Assembly (NCBI GenBank): GCA_018062085.1
Contig: JAGOSY010000032.1
Location: 1 to 50,305, forward strand
Reading direction: 5' to 3'
DNA length: 50,305 nucleotides
Origin: a bacterium
GTDB taxonomy: Bacteria > Cyanobacteriota > Vampirovibrionia > Obscuribacterales > Obscuribacteraceae
Part shown: positions 42,300 to 50,305 of the stretch, one piece after another
Numbering within the stretch: position 1 is the first letter of the stretch
Layout of the letters: each line of letters starts with the position of its first letter
Position numbers and translations under genes: made by a program
Notes under the pieces: generated by a model
Seen by the model: the letters and a program-made list of their open reading frames with translations, nothing else
Database searches by the model: none
What the model was told of the DNA's origin: nothing

Positions 42300-42950
42300 A
42301 TGGCTCACGGATATCCCGGCACCTTCCTCACCCTTGAAGGACCAGAGGGCGCTGGTAAGACAACACAAGTCAAGCTGCTTTCCACAAAACTTGATGCCAT
42401 TGGCATTCCTCATCTGATCACTCGAGACCCGGGCGGCACTCCGCTTGGAAAGCAGATTCGACGAGTTCTTCTCACTCCGGGCAACCCGGTCAGCCCGATG
42501 GCCGAGCTCTTGCTCTATTCGGCTGACCGCGCTCAACACGTGGACGAATTGATTATTCCAGCTCTCAAGGCCGGAAAGCTTGTCATCTGCGATCGTTTCA
42601 CTGACTCTACGGTAGCTTATCAAGGATATGGCAGAGCCCTAGATTTAGAGCTAATCAACCAACTCAACCAAATGTCGACCCAAGGCTTGAAACCAGAACT
42701 GACAATTCTCTTTGACTTAGAAAGCGAAAAAGGTTTGGGTCGCCTTCATCCAGGTGGCCATGACCGAATGGAAAGGGAAGCAATTGAGTTTCACCACCGT
42801 GTTCGAAAGGGCTATTTGGAACTATCAAAGAAAGAACCTGACCGCTGGCAAGTAATTGACGCAAGCAAAGCGTTGAGCGCGGTCCAAGACGAGCTCAAGC
42901 AAATAATCAGCACTGCCTTCGGCAAACGTTTCGACTTTTCTCAGCTTTAG
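42300..42950 (+). CDS. tmk: Thymidylate kinase
   Basis: This enzyme phosphorylates dTMP to dTDP. The P loop GPEGAGKTTQ, the stretch DPGGTPLGKQIRRVLL (the family usually has REPGGT) and VICDRFTDSTVAYQGYGR are clear. The LID region is RLHPGGHDRME. I use the ATG at 42300 (216 residues, normal for the family), because the longer frame from 42198 adds 34 residues that match nothing. GGAG lies about ten bases ahead. The stop lies in a tandemly duplicated 26-bp unit shared with the end of the convergent gene. Confidence 0.94.
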   Translation: MAHGYPGTFLTLEGPEGAGKTTQVKLLSTKLDAIGIPHLITRDPGGTPLGKQIRRVLLTPGNPVSPMAELLLYSADRAQHVDELIIPALKAGKLVICDRFTDSTVAYQGYGRALDLELINQLNQMSTQGLKPELTILFDLESEKGLGRLHPGGHDRMEREAIEFHHRVRKGYLELSKKEPDRWQVIDASKALSAVQDELKQIISTAFGKRFDFSQL

Positions 42951-42990
42951 ACCTAGCGGTCTTGTCTCAGCTTTAGACCTAGCGGTCTTT
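42939..42990. repeat. Tandem 26-bp duplication carrying two stop codons and hairpins
   Basis: TCTCAGCTTTAGACCTAGCG at 42939-42958 recurs at 42965-42984; the full unit is 26 bp with only its last base changed. Each copy has the small hairpin AGACC-TAGC-GGTCT. Copy 1 holds the tmk stop (TAG, 42948-42950) and copy 2 the stop of the opposite gene (42979-42981). After copy 2 comes TTTT on the plus strand. It looks like a duplicated weak bidirectional terminator. Confidence 0.75.
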
Positions 42991-43785
42991 TACGTGGGCA
43001 CTCATTTCTTTTGCCAAGCCATCAAGATCGCGACGAATCTCCGCTTCGCTTTCAGCATCGAGTTCTCCACCTTGTGCGATTCTCATGCTGCGCTCTTTGC
43101 GCTGAAGATCTGTGGCCCGCTGCTTCAAATGCTTGTAGTGACTTTCAGCGACCTTCTTATCCTTGCTCGAATCATCGAGATACTTCAAAGTATCCGTCAG
43201 CTGAATGGCAGGCGGCGGCAATTTAGCCAGCGGAGTTGAGTTAACAGAATCAACAAAAATTATCGGGGCATAGAGAAAAGTGTTTGATAAGAATGGATAG
43301 TAGTAGCCAGAGCTTCCCTTCCAAAAATTACAGTTAAAGTTACCTATTCTACAGGTGAATGCGGCCCCTCCTGTGAATTGAGGGCGACTGGCTGGCCAGA
43401 CGTAGGGAACGAGCGGATTGAGAAAAACCTGCTGCCCATATTGATTCAGAAAGGCTCCGTTGAGACCGTAGCGATAACCACCACCGATCACATAATTACT
43501 AGCCTGCAAGGCGTTCACGTTCCCTGAGAATCCACCATTTTGGAAACTATTAAAAGGAGAGACTGAAGCACTACTTCCAGGAATCGACGAGCCAAAAGAT
43601 CCAGGGGCACTGGAACTATTGCTGGAACTACTAGTACTACTATTAAAACTACCCTGAGCGATTGCTGGAGCAAGTGTCAGCACGATAATTGCAATGACAA
43701 AGGGAGCCCGAGCTAACAATACACGCGCATCCATTGACAACGTGCTAGTCGATAATTTCATAAGGACGTTAATAGGTATCTTCAT
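42979..43785 (-). CDS. Exported protein of unknown function with C-terminal coiled coil
   Basis: This protein (about 268 residues from the ATG at 43785; a TTG nine codons upstream is also open) has a signal peptide (LARAPFVIAIIVLTLAPAIA). A Ser-rich low-complexity region (~45 residues with runs of Ser, Gly and Asn) follows. The middle domain is rich in Tyr, Phe, Asn and Gly (VIGGGYRYGLNGAFLNQYGQ, YGQQVFLNPLVPYVWPA), with two cysteines (FTCRIGNFNCNFW) that may form a disulfide. The last ~80 residues are a charged coiled coil (HYKHLKQRATDLQRKERS). I do not recognise the family. A periplasmic or outer-membrane location is inferred. Confidence 0.7.
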   Translation of the reverse strand: MKIPINVLMKLSTSTLSMDARVLLARAPFVIAIIVLTLAPAIAQGSFNSSTSSSSNSSSAPGSFGSSIPGSSASVSPFNSFQNGGFSGNVNALQASNYVIGGGYRYGLNGAFLNQYGQQVFLNPLVPYVWPASRPQFTGGAAFTCRIGNFNCNFWKGSSGYYYPFLSNTFLYAPIIFVDSVNSTPLAKLPPPAIQLTDTLKYLDDSSKDKKVAESHYKHLKQRATDLQRKERSMRIAQGGELDAESEAEIRRDLDGLAKEMSAHVKDR

Positions 43786-43864
43786 AGGGACTCGCCTCAG
43801 AAATGGTTCCAATCTAACCTACTGCTGCCAAAACTAGTCTAGATCAACTATTAGGCAATAGCCA

Positions 43865-44269
43865 TTAGTCTTTGCTTTGTTCCTCAGGAGTAGACTTAAC
43901 GAACCACTGATAGTTAGTTTCTTCGCCCAATGCATGAGCGCAAATCAAGCTCCATAAGCAGAGGAAGCCAAGTGAATTGACATTATAGACCCCCACCGGG
44001 GGCAAACGGCCAGTGGTTGCAAGGGTAATAAGCCCTGGAGCGGCCACTATGGCACAAAATATTCCGAGCTTTTTGGCAATGCCAAAGAATGGTTTGGACA
44101 GCTTGTTCTTACGAGCTAGGAGAATTAGACCAAAAACAACCAAAACAAGGGCCACGGCCAATCCATGCACAGCCCAATCAAAGATTATTCGGCAAAAAAT
44201 ATTGACCGCAGCTTCTTGCACTGCGTGAACAGTCTCAGAGTAACTAAAATTATCTGATAGTCTTTCCAT
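43865..44269 (-). CDS. Three-helix membrane protein of unknown function
   Basis: This 134-residue protein has three hydrophobic segments: about 30-52 (FDWAVHGLAVALVLVVFGLI), about 65-85 (LGIFCAIVAAPGLITLA) and about 95-112 (VNSLGFLCLWSLICAHAL). A charged tail follows (STPEEQSKD). A pair of Lys-rich loops lies between the first two helices (RKNKLSKPF). It is not recognised. It lies on the minus strand between the TPR gene and the exported protein, with gaps of 110 and 79 bp. It starts with an ATG without a strong ribosome site. Confidence 0.65.
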   Translation of the reverse strand: MERLSDNFSYSETVHAVQEAAVNIFCRIIFDWAVHGLAVALVLVVFGLILLARKNKLSKPFFGIAKKLGIFCAIVAAPGLITLATTGRLPPVGVYNVNSLGFLCLWSLICAHALGEETNYQWFVKSTPEEQSKD

Positions 44270-44334
44270 TTACGTGATTTCCATTTTTAGTCTTCTTTAG
44301 TTTCGGCCGAAGAGTCTTTCTACTCTCATACTTA

Positions 44335-44379
44335 TTGACTTGAGCCTTATTGCCTTGAGCCTCATCCCCTTGAGACTTA
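44335..44379. repeat. Three 15-bp tandem repeats after the TPR gene
   Basis: Degenerate copies lie at 44335-44349, 44350-44364 and 44365-44379, each with CTTGAG followed by CCTTA, CCTCA or ACTTA. They begin directly next to the stop codon of the TPR gene (44380), on its 3' side. The array has a multiple-of-three period but lies outside the coding frame, where it contains stops. Confidence 0.7.
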
Positions 44380-45786
44380 CTAATTCTCCCTCTTAGCTGC
44401 AGTGTGGAGGGCTCTTCCTAAATTAGTAAAGGCTTCTGCCATATTGGCATCACAATCGATTGCCTTTCTCCACTCAGCAATGGCGTCATTTTTTTGCTCG
44501 CTGCGCCACAAGGCCAAGCCTAAATTATTGTGCGCATTGGCGTCATATGGCGCATATTTCAGACACTCTTTATACGCTTCAGTTGATTGTTGTAGCAAAC
44601 CTGATTGGTAAAGCGCCACGCCCATATTGTAATGTGCCTCCGGATAGTCTGGTTTGAGGCCAATCGCCTGCCGCCAAACATCAACAGCTTCGTCGTAGCG
44701 TTTAAGTTGATAGAGCACAATACCTAAATTATTGCGTGCTTGCGGATAACTTGGGTCGACCTTTAGGGCCCGCTCGAGAACGAAAACAGCCTCAGGTAAA
44801 TGGTTCATTTTCCAGAGCACTACACCCAGACAGTTGAGAGCATCAGTATCATTGGGAGCGGACTCAAGCAAGCTTGAAAGTATTTTATGTGCTTGAGTAA
44901 ACTCACCGAGACCTTCATAGCACTTAGCAAGCCGCAATTCTATGTCACGCGGCAATAGCCCCTTTTTACCTTGTAAAGCCTTTTGGGCGGTCTTGTACTC
45001 AAGCAAAGCTTGCTCATAGCGGCGTAAGGCTCGCAATGAATCACCCATATCTACCCGTACTTCTTGCAGCATCGGATTATCACGCAATGCTTCTTGAAAC
45101 GCAGTCAAGGCCGCATCATTGTCGCCTTTCAATGCCAATACATGACCGAGATTGCGATGGGCTTCAGCAAAATCAGGATTGAGCCTGAGGGCTTTATATA
45201 GAGCCTCAACGGCCAAATCATACTGACCGGCTGAAATATAAGAATGTGCCAGGTTGTTAAACAATTCACAGCGAGTCGGATTGTTTTCAATTGCTTTTTT
45301 AAATTCTTCAAGGGCTGCTTTATTGTTGCCCTGCCGTTTAAGACAAACAGCAAGATTGTTATGAGCAGAGACATTTTGTGGCTCCCTGCGAATTACTTCC
45401 TCGAATTGCTTTATGGCAATATCTAGTCTGTCCGATTGAGCATTCTCCATTCCTGAAAGCAGCAGCTGGCTGGCAGACAAAGTATCAAGATTGAGATTCT
45501 GAGCAGCGTCTTTGAAGTCAAGGGCACGGGTCGGTAAATCAGACACAGGAGCGCTCATTTCAAAATTTGATTCTGAAAATGAATTCGCACTATTCGCCTC
45601 TGATGCTGAATTTGTTGTTATGTTCTCAGAACTTCTAGGAGGGTTTGACAAGCCCTGAATTGCAGAATTATCAACACTAGTATTCTGACAAGTCGCCCCT
45701 AAGGGATATGCCAACAGTGAAACAGAAGCGATCGCCACAGCAAATAGGAACGGTTTAATAAACGTGCAGCAATGACTTATCGACAC
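44380..45786 (-). CDS. Exported TPR-repeat protein
   Basis: This protein of about 468 residues has an N-terminal signal or anchor (FLFAVAIASVSLLAYPLGATC), a Ser/Asn-rich spacer, and about nine tetratricopeptide repeats (from about residue 100 to the end). Typical repeats are NVSAHNNLAVCLKRQGNNKAAL, NPDFAEAHRNLGHVLALKGD and YPEAHYNMGVALYQSG. TPRs bind partner proteins. I place the start at the GTG at 45786, since GGAGGAG lies just ahead. The ATG six codons upstream at 45804 would put that site inside the gene. The Cys in GATCQN might mark a lipoprotein signal, but the pattern is imperfect. Partners are unknown. Confidence 0.88.
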   Translation of the reverse strand: MSISHCCTFIKPFLFAVAIASVSLLAYPLGATCQNTSVDNSAIQGLSNPPRSSENITTNSASEANSANSFSESNFEMSAPVSDLPTRALDFKDAAQNLNLDTLSASQLLLSGMENAQSDRLDIAIKQFEEVIRREPQNVSAHNNLAVCLKRQGNNKAALEEFKKAIENNPTRCELFNNLAHSYISAGQYDLAVEALYKALRLNPDFAEAHRNLGHVLALKGDNDAALTAFQEALRDNPMLQEVRVDMGDSLRALRRYEQALLEYKTAQKALQGKKGLLPRDIELRLAKCYEGLGEFTQAHKILSSLLESAPNDTDALNCLGVVLWKMNHLPEAVFVLERALKVDPSYPQARNNLGIVLYQLKRYDEAVDVWRQAIGLKPDYPEAHYNMGVALYQSGLLQQSTEAYKECLKYAPYDANAHNNLGLALWRSEQKNDAIAEWRKAIDCDANMAEAFTNLGRALHTAAKREN

Positions 45787-45870
45787 TTTCTCCTCCAGCC
45801 ACATTTGAGAATATCAGGATGTGGTCAAGTCTTGTAGACTCTATAGATGACGAAATGAGGTTTCTTTGCT

Positions 45871-46323
45871 GTGGAAAAACCAGTGACAATTGCCTTGCCA
45901 TTGAAGGCTTGCATCAAAGCAATAGTGCTTCTTGGCCTTATTTGCGGTGCTTTCCTCTGGCAGCCACTCGCTCCTAGCTGCATCAGTGCAGAAGAGCTTG
46001 CTTTCGACCGCAAATTTAGTCGCGAGGAGCTTTTACTTCTGAATTTAGGCCACGGCCAAGGATCTGCTGGATTCTTTTTGCTAGAAGCACTTAGACAAAG
46101 CAAAGAAACTACTCATAATTTGCAGCGAGCCATGAGCCAAATGCGCCAAGTCGAAGCAACCTACGCCAAGTCGAAGGGTAAGCCCGATGACAAGTACTTA
46201 CAGACTGCTGAACTTAAGTTGACTCAAGCACGGCAACGATCAGAAGAACTTTCAGAAAACATTTCTGATGGTTTCCGCGACATGAAGCGCTCTGTAAAAG
46301 AGACACTATTGCGCAATCCATAA
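45871..46323 (+). CDS. Exported helical protein of unknown function
   Basis: This 150-residue protein starts with GTG at 45871 and has a signal-type hydrophobic helix (AIVLLGLICGAFLWQPLAP). The mature part is mainly charged helix with coiled-coil spacing (RQSKETTHNLQRAMSQMRQ, LKLTQARQRSEELSENIS). It is not recognised. It reads divergently from the TPR gene (84-bp gap) and convergently towards the gene at 46399. The frame is intact, with GAGG ten bases ahead of the start. Confidence 0.65.
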   Translation: MEKPVTIALPLKACIKAIVLLGLICGAFLWQPLAPSCISAEELAFDRKFSREELLLLNLGHGQGSAGFFLLEALRQSKETTHNLQRAMSQMRQVEATYAKSKGKPDDKYLQTAELKLTQARQRSEELSENISDGFRDMKRSVKETLLRNP

Positions 46324-46344
46324 AAGACATTGCCTGGCTCCACA

Positions 46345-46377
46345 GACAAAAACTAGCTAGCTTGCTGCTAGCTAGTT
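46345..46377 (-). terminator. Rho-independent terminator of the gene at 46399
   Basis: A perfect 11-bp stem AACTAGCTAGC (46351-46361) / GCTAGCTAGTT (46367-46377) with a 5-nt loop lies between two convergent stops. On the minus strand the stem runs into TTTTT, as expected for a terminator of the leftward gene. On the plus strand the T tract is missing, so it probably serves mainly the minus direction. Confidence 0.75.
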
Positions 46378-46398
46378 CTAATTATCTTGATTCTGGAC

Positions 46399-46815
46399 TT
46401 AAACTCCGGCAGGTTGAATAACCGGTACTAACTCAACGGTGATCGGCATGCTGCTAACTTGTACCTTATCTATCTCCAGAACCACTGTATAAGTTCCTTC
46501 TGAAGGGAACACAAGGCCAGAGAAAGCACTGATTAGCTTGTGCAAAGTAGCACTATTTGGCAACGGTTCAACTTGGCCTTCTGTAGAAGAGGTAATTTCT
46601 TCGCCCTTAGGGCTGAGAATTTTGAATTTATATGTAAAACCCTGCTGTAATCCCCTCAGTTGTGCAAAGACATAAACTATTGGAACGAGTGTGGGAAAAG
46701 CGTGCGAACTAATCAAATTGTGCACATTGACAAGAGTAACTGCGTCTCGTCTGAAAATATCTTGCAAGACTCTCTCACAAAGACAAATTGCAACAACTTC
46801 AGGGGTATCAGACAT
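46399..46815 (-). CDS. Small beta-rich protein, DUF6941-like
   Basis: This 138-residue protein has the look of a family of short bacterial proteins (DUF6941-like; recalled, not searched). It has an N-terminal CERVLQDIFRRDAVTLVNV, a middle FPTLVPIVYVFAQLRG and a C-terminal Ig-like strand set with FPSEGTYTVVLEIDKVQV. No catalytic residues are apparent. The ATG has GGAGAAG ahead. It follows the giant repeat protein on the minus strand (95-bp gap) and could share its transcript. The function is unknown. Confidence 0.65.
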   Translation of the reverse strand: MSDTPEVVAICLCERVLQDIFRRDAVTLVNVHNLISSHAFPTLVPIVYVFAQLRGLQQGFTYKFKILSPKGEEITSSTEGQVEPLPNSATLHKLISAFSGLVFPSEGTYTVVLEIDKVQVSSMPITVELVPVIQPAGV

Positions 46816-46910
46816 AACTTCTCCAAAAGAATTAGCGTTTCAAAAAATAGCGATTGTCACTTTACCGTGGCAGATTCAGAAGATAATAGCAAAACCAGGC
46901 TTAAAGGTCG

Positions 46911-49900
46911 TTAGTTACCATCTTTAAATGGTCCAGCACTGGCTGTCAGATCCATTAGCAAGGCTGAATTCTTAAGAATTTTGTCCATGGCAATTTTATC
47001 TGGCCCGCTTGTAGCCTCCATCATCTGCCTCAATGGCACAACATTTGAAATGATAGATGGAAGAGAGAAGTCCATACCAAACGCCTTGATATCGGCGTTT
47101 ATATCTTCTTCTTTGGGATTGCGGTAACCAATACAACGACAACGGCTAGCCACTCTCTCAAAGTCTCTTGTCTGTTGATTTGTCAGAACCAAAAGTCTAC
47201 CCGGATCTAGAGTGACAAGTTTTTTGTCCACTACCACGTGCACTGCATCCTGCCTGGTCTGGTGTAAATCATAGATAGCAACGTCGCCACCACTGCTCAT
47301 AACAAACACCATAGCACCACTAGGGATGAAGACTTTACCCATAGAGGTAGTGACCGTAATGTCTTTATCTGGAGCAAAGAGCACATTACCATCATTAAGA
47401 GTGAAGTTAGAACCACCAGTGCTAGCAACCGCTACGCCAATATCTTCTTTGGCTAAGCGATCTTGTTCGCTAGAATCGAAGTTGCTGACATAAGTACGAC
47501 TACCTTCAATCAATCCACACTGTTTACCTAGCCGTTTCTGCCGAGCGATTTCTTCGTTTTCATCTTCTTCCGCTTCAGTTTGATTGAGCTTTCCACGTGA
47601 GAAGACTCTGGTCAAATCAGTTGGTATGCGCAGTCCAAGCAATTGCGCATCAGGATTGTTCAAGCCGTTAAGACCTAATAGGAAGGCAAAGAGATTGAAG
47701 CCACCGCCATTGTTGACAGTAGGGACCGGTGGAGGCGGTGGAATAAACAAAGTTCCGTTAAACACCACTGCTGGGGAATTGAATGGAGCCTGAGGGAACG
47801 GACCGAGAGGCAATGGAGATACGAACAGAATACCGGCTGGAGCCCCGCTAGCAAGACCTGTATTAGGATCAATATTTCCGATAGTGATTTGCTGACCAGC
47901 GTTAATCGCTCCAGCTCCACCTACAGTTAGAGCCAGATTCTGACCTACTCCAGAACCAATACCGACCACTCCAGTGCCAGGCACACCACCAATAGCCGAT
48001 ACAGTTCCGTTGATATTGAAAATAGGCAGCGGATTCGCTGGATTATTGGCGTCAAAAGTGACCACCCCACCATTACCAGTGGTGCCATTAGCACTAACAG
48101 TGACGCCAGGATCGACAGTGGCGCCATTGCTAGCAATCGCTACCGTGCCTCCATTGTTACTGCCATTAGCTGAGATACCAGAGGCTGTACCGTTGGGGAA
48201 AGGATTGCCTGCCACGAAAGGATTAGTGGAAGTTGTTGTAATGCTCACAGTGCCGCCGTTACCGCCCGGTCCATTGCCATTGGCCGAGATACTAGCACCG
48301 CCAGGTCCGATTCCGGTAACACTCAGGTTAGAGCTATTAGTAGTTATAACTCCGCCGTTACCGCCAGTGGCTCCGCCATTAGATTGGATGGTAGTGACAG
48401 TAATGTTGTTGGTGCCTGGTGCGGTCAGAGTTATTGGGCCGCCGTTGCCCGTGCCGGCTCCAGAACCATTAGAAGTAATATTGCCGCCACCAGCGATACC
48501 GCCAGCTCCGCTTATATTGATAGAACCACCATTGCCTGCCGCACCACCGCCGTTGGCATTAACATCAAATCCACCGAGATTTACAGCTCCACCATTGGCG
48601 GTAATGTTGATTGGACCACCATTGCCGGCTGGATTGGAGGTGTTGATTGGTGTGCAGAAGTCGATAATGCCAGCCTGGGTAACAAAACCGACACTGGTGG
48701 GGTTACCACTAGCACCAAGTATGTTGTTGCAGCCTCTTAGCTCGCCAACGCTTATATTTAGATCACTAGGACCAACGTTGTAATTAATGTTCGGGGCTTG
48801 CACCAAACTACCAGCAGCTCCGGTTACCGTTATCGGACCTTCATTGGCAGCACCAGCTGGGTTGAAGTTGACGTTGGTGGCAGACAACAGGGTCGAGTTA
48901 GCACCTAAAGTCACATTCAAAGCATTTCCAGGAGCATTACTGTCAACCGTAAGGTTTCCAGTGTTGGCATTAAGTTGCGAATTGGCGCCTAACGCAAGAG
49001 TGGGAGTAGTGATCGTAGCGCTACCACTGTTAACAACAACTCCGGGAGCAAGAGTGACGTCAGAGCCAGCCGCGGCTCCGGCAATGACACTGAGAACTCC
49101 AGTGGTCGTGACATTGTTGTTGATTTTGACATCAGCGTCAGCACCACTACCAGCTTGCAATGTCAGGTTGCCGGCACCGGTATTGATGTCGCCGCAAGTG
49201 ATCAGGTCAGCACCAGCTGCATTTGCTGTGAATGCGGTATTACCGCTTGATGTAAACGGTCCAACATTAAGATCGCCAGTGGCTGTCGTAACAGAAGCCG
49301 TAGAGACAGTTGCTCCATTTGAGACCACACAACCATTAATTTGATTGACGTCGGTCGTCACCGTGCCGCCGCCATATGAGACTGTATTGCCAGCATTGAG
49401 CAGACCATTGGCTGGCCCACCAGTCACACTGATATTGCCTGCTGTTGTCGGGTTGAAAAAGATGTCTCCAGTTCCTGCCGTTGCTGCATTAATCTGCGAA
49501 CCAGCTCCCAAGTTCACAGCTAGTGCATTTCCAGCACCATTGCTCTGCACTAATACGTCTCCTAAGGTTGCGGAGACAGAGTTAGCGCCAGCCGTCATAT
49601 TGAGCACAGGAGTTGTGATGGTGACATCGCCAGTTGTGGCCGTTACAGCAGCAGCACCATTGCCTAAACTTACTTCAGAACCGACTCCGCTGCCGCTTAT
49701 CAAGCTAACAGATGAGCCTTGAACTTTATTGGTATTGCTAATAACAACATCCGCGTCACCACTTCCAGCATCAAGAGTGAGAATACCAGCCGATATGATA
49801 TCACCACAGGTAATCACATTAGCATTGACACCGTTGGCTACAGCCGAGAAGCTGCCGGTGCTAGTTCCTTCTATTTTGAGATCACCATTTGCTGTGGTTA

Positions 49901-50305
49901 CCGATACATTGGAGCCAAATGCTCTAGTGCAGAAGTCACTAATACTTCCGACATTGACATTAACAGGTTGAGCACCAACACCGGAGCCGCCATTGAAGAT
50001 GACCTCGCCTGATGTCGTGTTCGCTGCTATAACACCATTTGCAGGGCCTCCAGTGACTGTGATTGCGCCTGGCGCACCAGGTGTGTTGAAGTTGACATTG
50101 CCGGTGTTGGATTGCAAGGTCGATGTTGGACCGTTAAGGGCCACATTGAGGACATTACCAGGAGCGTTGCTGGAGATTTGCAGGTCAGCACCAGCGCCAG
50201 TTGAGCGTACAATGCCGGTGCCGTTAACAACGAGTGATGGAGTGGTCACTGTGGTTGTCCCTCCACTGACGGTTGCTCCTGTAGCGACAGTGACGTCTGA
50301 GTTAA
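46911..50305 (-). CDS. Giant repeat-rich surface-type protein, C-terminal part (5' end beyond window)
   Basis: The frame is open to the right edge, so the start is outside; an internal GTG at 50249 is not the true start. About 1130 residues are visible. Residues about 1-500 (counted from that GTG) hold at least two and a half repeats of 200-210 residues. Each has TTP(S/V/T)L, SNAPGNxLNVxLG, NFNxxG, VTGGPANG and ITCGDI. Residues about 540-790 are rich in Gly, Asn and Thr (NGGTVSITTTS, GNGGVVTFDANN). This pattern suggests a parallel beta helix of the filamentous-haemagglutinin type. The C-terminal ~250 residues differ: a charged segment (NQTEAEEDENEEIARQKR) and a FecR-like beta domain (about 955-1015: VTTSMGKVFIPSGAMVFV, LDPGRLLVLT). 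A secreted adhesin is inferred. Cysteines recur at matched positions. Confidence 0.8.
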   Translation of the reverse strand, partial: NSDVTVATGATVSGGTTTVTTPSLVVNGTGIVRSTGAGADLQISSNAPGNVLNVALNGPTSTLQSNTGNVNFNTPGAPGAITVTGGPANGVIAANTTSGEVIFNGGSGVGAQPVNVNVGSISDFCTRAFGSNVSVTTANGDLKIEGTSTGSFSAVANGVNANVITCGDIISAGILTLDAGSGDADVVISNTNKVQGSSVSLISGSGVGSEVSLGNGAAAVTATTGDVTITTPVLNMTAGANSVSATLGDVLVQSNGAGNALAVNLGAGSQINAATAGTGDIFFNPTTAGNISVTGGPANGLLNAGNTVSYGGGTVTTDVNQINGCVVSNGATVSTASVTTATGDLNVGPFTSSGNTAFTANAAGADLITCGDINTGAGNLTLQAGSGADADVKINNNVTTTGVLSVIAGAAAGSDVTLAPGVVVNSGSATITTPTLALGANSQLNANTGNLTVDSNAPGNALNVTLGANSTLLSATNVNFNPAGAANEGPITVTGAAGSLVQAPNINYNVGPSDLNISVGELRGCNNILGASGNPTSVGFVTQAGIIDFCTPINTSNPAGNGGPINITANGGAVNLGGFDVNANGGGAAGNGGSINISGAGGIAGGGNITSNGSGAGTGNGGPITLTAPGTNNITVTTIQSNGGATGGNGGVITTNSSNLSVTGIGPGGASISANGNGPGGNGGTVSITTTSTNPFVAGNPFPNGTASGISANGSNNGGTVAIASNGATVDPGVTVSANGTTGNGGVVTFDANNPANPLPIFNINGTVSAIGGVPGTGVVGIGSGVGQNLALTVGGAGAINAGQQITIGNIDPNTGLASGAPAGILFVSPLPLGPFPQAPFNSPAVVFNGTLFIPPPPPVPTVNNGGGFNLFAFLLGLNGLNNPDAQLLGLRIPTDLTRVFSRGKLNQTEAEEDENEEIARQKRLGKQCGLIEGSRTYVSNFDSSEQDRLAKEDIGVAVASTGGSNFTLNDGNVLFAPDKDITVTTSMGKVFIPSGAMVFVMSSGGDVAIYDLHQTRQDAVHVVVDKKLVTLDPGRLLVLTNQQTRDFERVASRCRCIGYRNPKEEDINADIKAFGMDFSLPSIISNVVPLRQMMEATSGPDKIAMDKILKNSALLMDLTASAGPFKDGN
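48750..50240 (-). repeat. Degenerate ~0.6-kb coding repeats
   Basis: Matching points in the protein recur about every 200-210 residues. The TTPxL motif is at about residues 2, 212 and 414; the ITxTGG(P)-type motif at 64, 274 and 474; the ITCGD motif at 146 and 350 (numbering from the GTG at 50249). The third copy is cut short. On DNA the copies are strongly diverged, so they are old duplications or under selection for fold rather than recent amplification. Confidence 0.65.

Noticed and set aside
47974..49722. Three long Pro/Val/Ala-rich frames on the plus strand opposite the giant repeat protein
   Set aside because: They mirror the Gly/Asn/Thr-rich codons of the minus-strand gene. The run of GGT/GGC and ACT codons reads as Pro and Val on the other strand; there is no start signal.
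1..50305. tRNA, rRNA, CRISPR arrays and prophage genes
   Set aside because: No T-arm/acceptor pattern, no regular direct-repeat/spacer array and no phage structural gene were seen on either strand. Faint RNA genes could be missed without a covariance search.

Overview
The window looks like a piece of a Gram-negative, non-pathogen-type chromosome of intermediate GC. It carries outer-membrane machinery (BamA, Skp/OmpH, LpxD, LpxC and an LptD-like barrel protein). It also has a zwf-opcA-pgl-gnd block; OpcA is best known from Cyanobacteria and Actinobacteria. That combination, many secreted proteins of unknown function and no photosynthesis gene in view suggest a non-photosynthetic cyanobacterial relative (Vampirovibrionia/Melainabacteria, possibly Obscuribacterales). 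This assignment is inference from gene content only; no marker search could be run.

Layout. 1-8921: a chemosensory cluster. A partial cheW and cheR read leftward. A PAS-REC-Hpt-like protein, a CheA-REC hybrid kinase, cheB, a single-domain response regulator and an MCP read rightward. A second cheW converges on the MCP. 8931-18988 (all minus strand): central carbon and envelope genes in two tight runs, zwf-opcA-pgl-gnd-recO and glyA-wecA/tagO-like-dprE1-like-cheW. 19200-22104: small membrane proteins, a CPBP-type intramembrane protease and a ribbon-helix-helix regulator with an operator-like inverted repeat upstream. 22440-24227: selD-yedF, a selenium pair. 24228-27156: a PfkB sugar kinase, an SCP2-like protein and an iron-type alcohol dehydrogenase. 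27157-30916: a long untranslated region, an LptD-like protein and a ROK glucokinase. 30995-39146 (minus): bamA, skp, lpxD, lpxC and two tandem DUF4139-type exported proteins. 39464-40522: an unusual IS1595-transposase/DprA-winged-helix chimera behind a strong palindrome. 40610-46815: aldehyde dehydrogenase, thymidylate kinase and several exported or TPR proteins. 46911-window end: the C-terminal part of a very large repeat-rich surface-type protein.

How the parts fit. The pentose-phosphate run (Zwf, its activator OpcA, Pgl, Gnd) makes NADPH and pentoses, and glucokinase at 29927 can feed it glucose-6-phosphate. BamA, Skp, LpxD, LpxC and the LptD-like protein together describe outer-membrane and lipid A assembly. 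WecA/TagO-like and DprE1-like proteins point to undecaprenyl-linked glycan synthesis. The chemosensory genes form one signalling system with extra receiver domains.

The strongest candidate for something undescribed is 39312-40522. Its protein keeps the zinc-ribbon/HTH head and the extreme tail of an IS1595/ISXO2 transposase, but the catalytic core is replaced by a DprA-like winged helix. Upstream lie a 40-bp palindrome and a second copy of its core. This looks like a domesticated, probably self-regulating DNA-binding protein.
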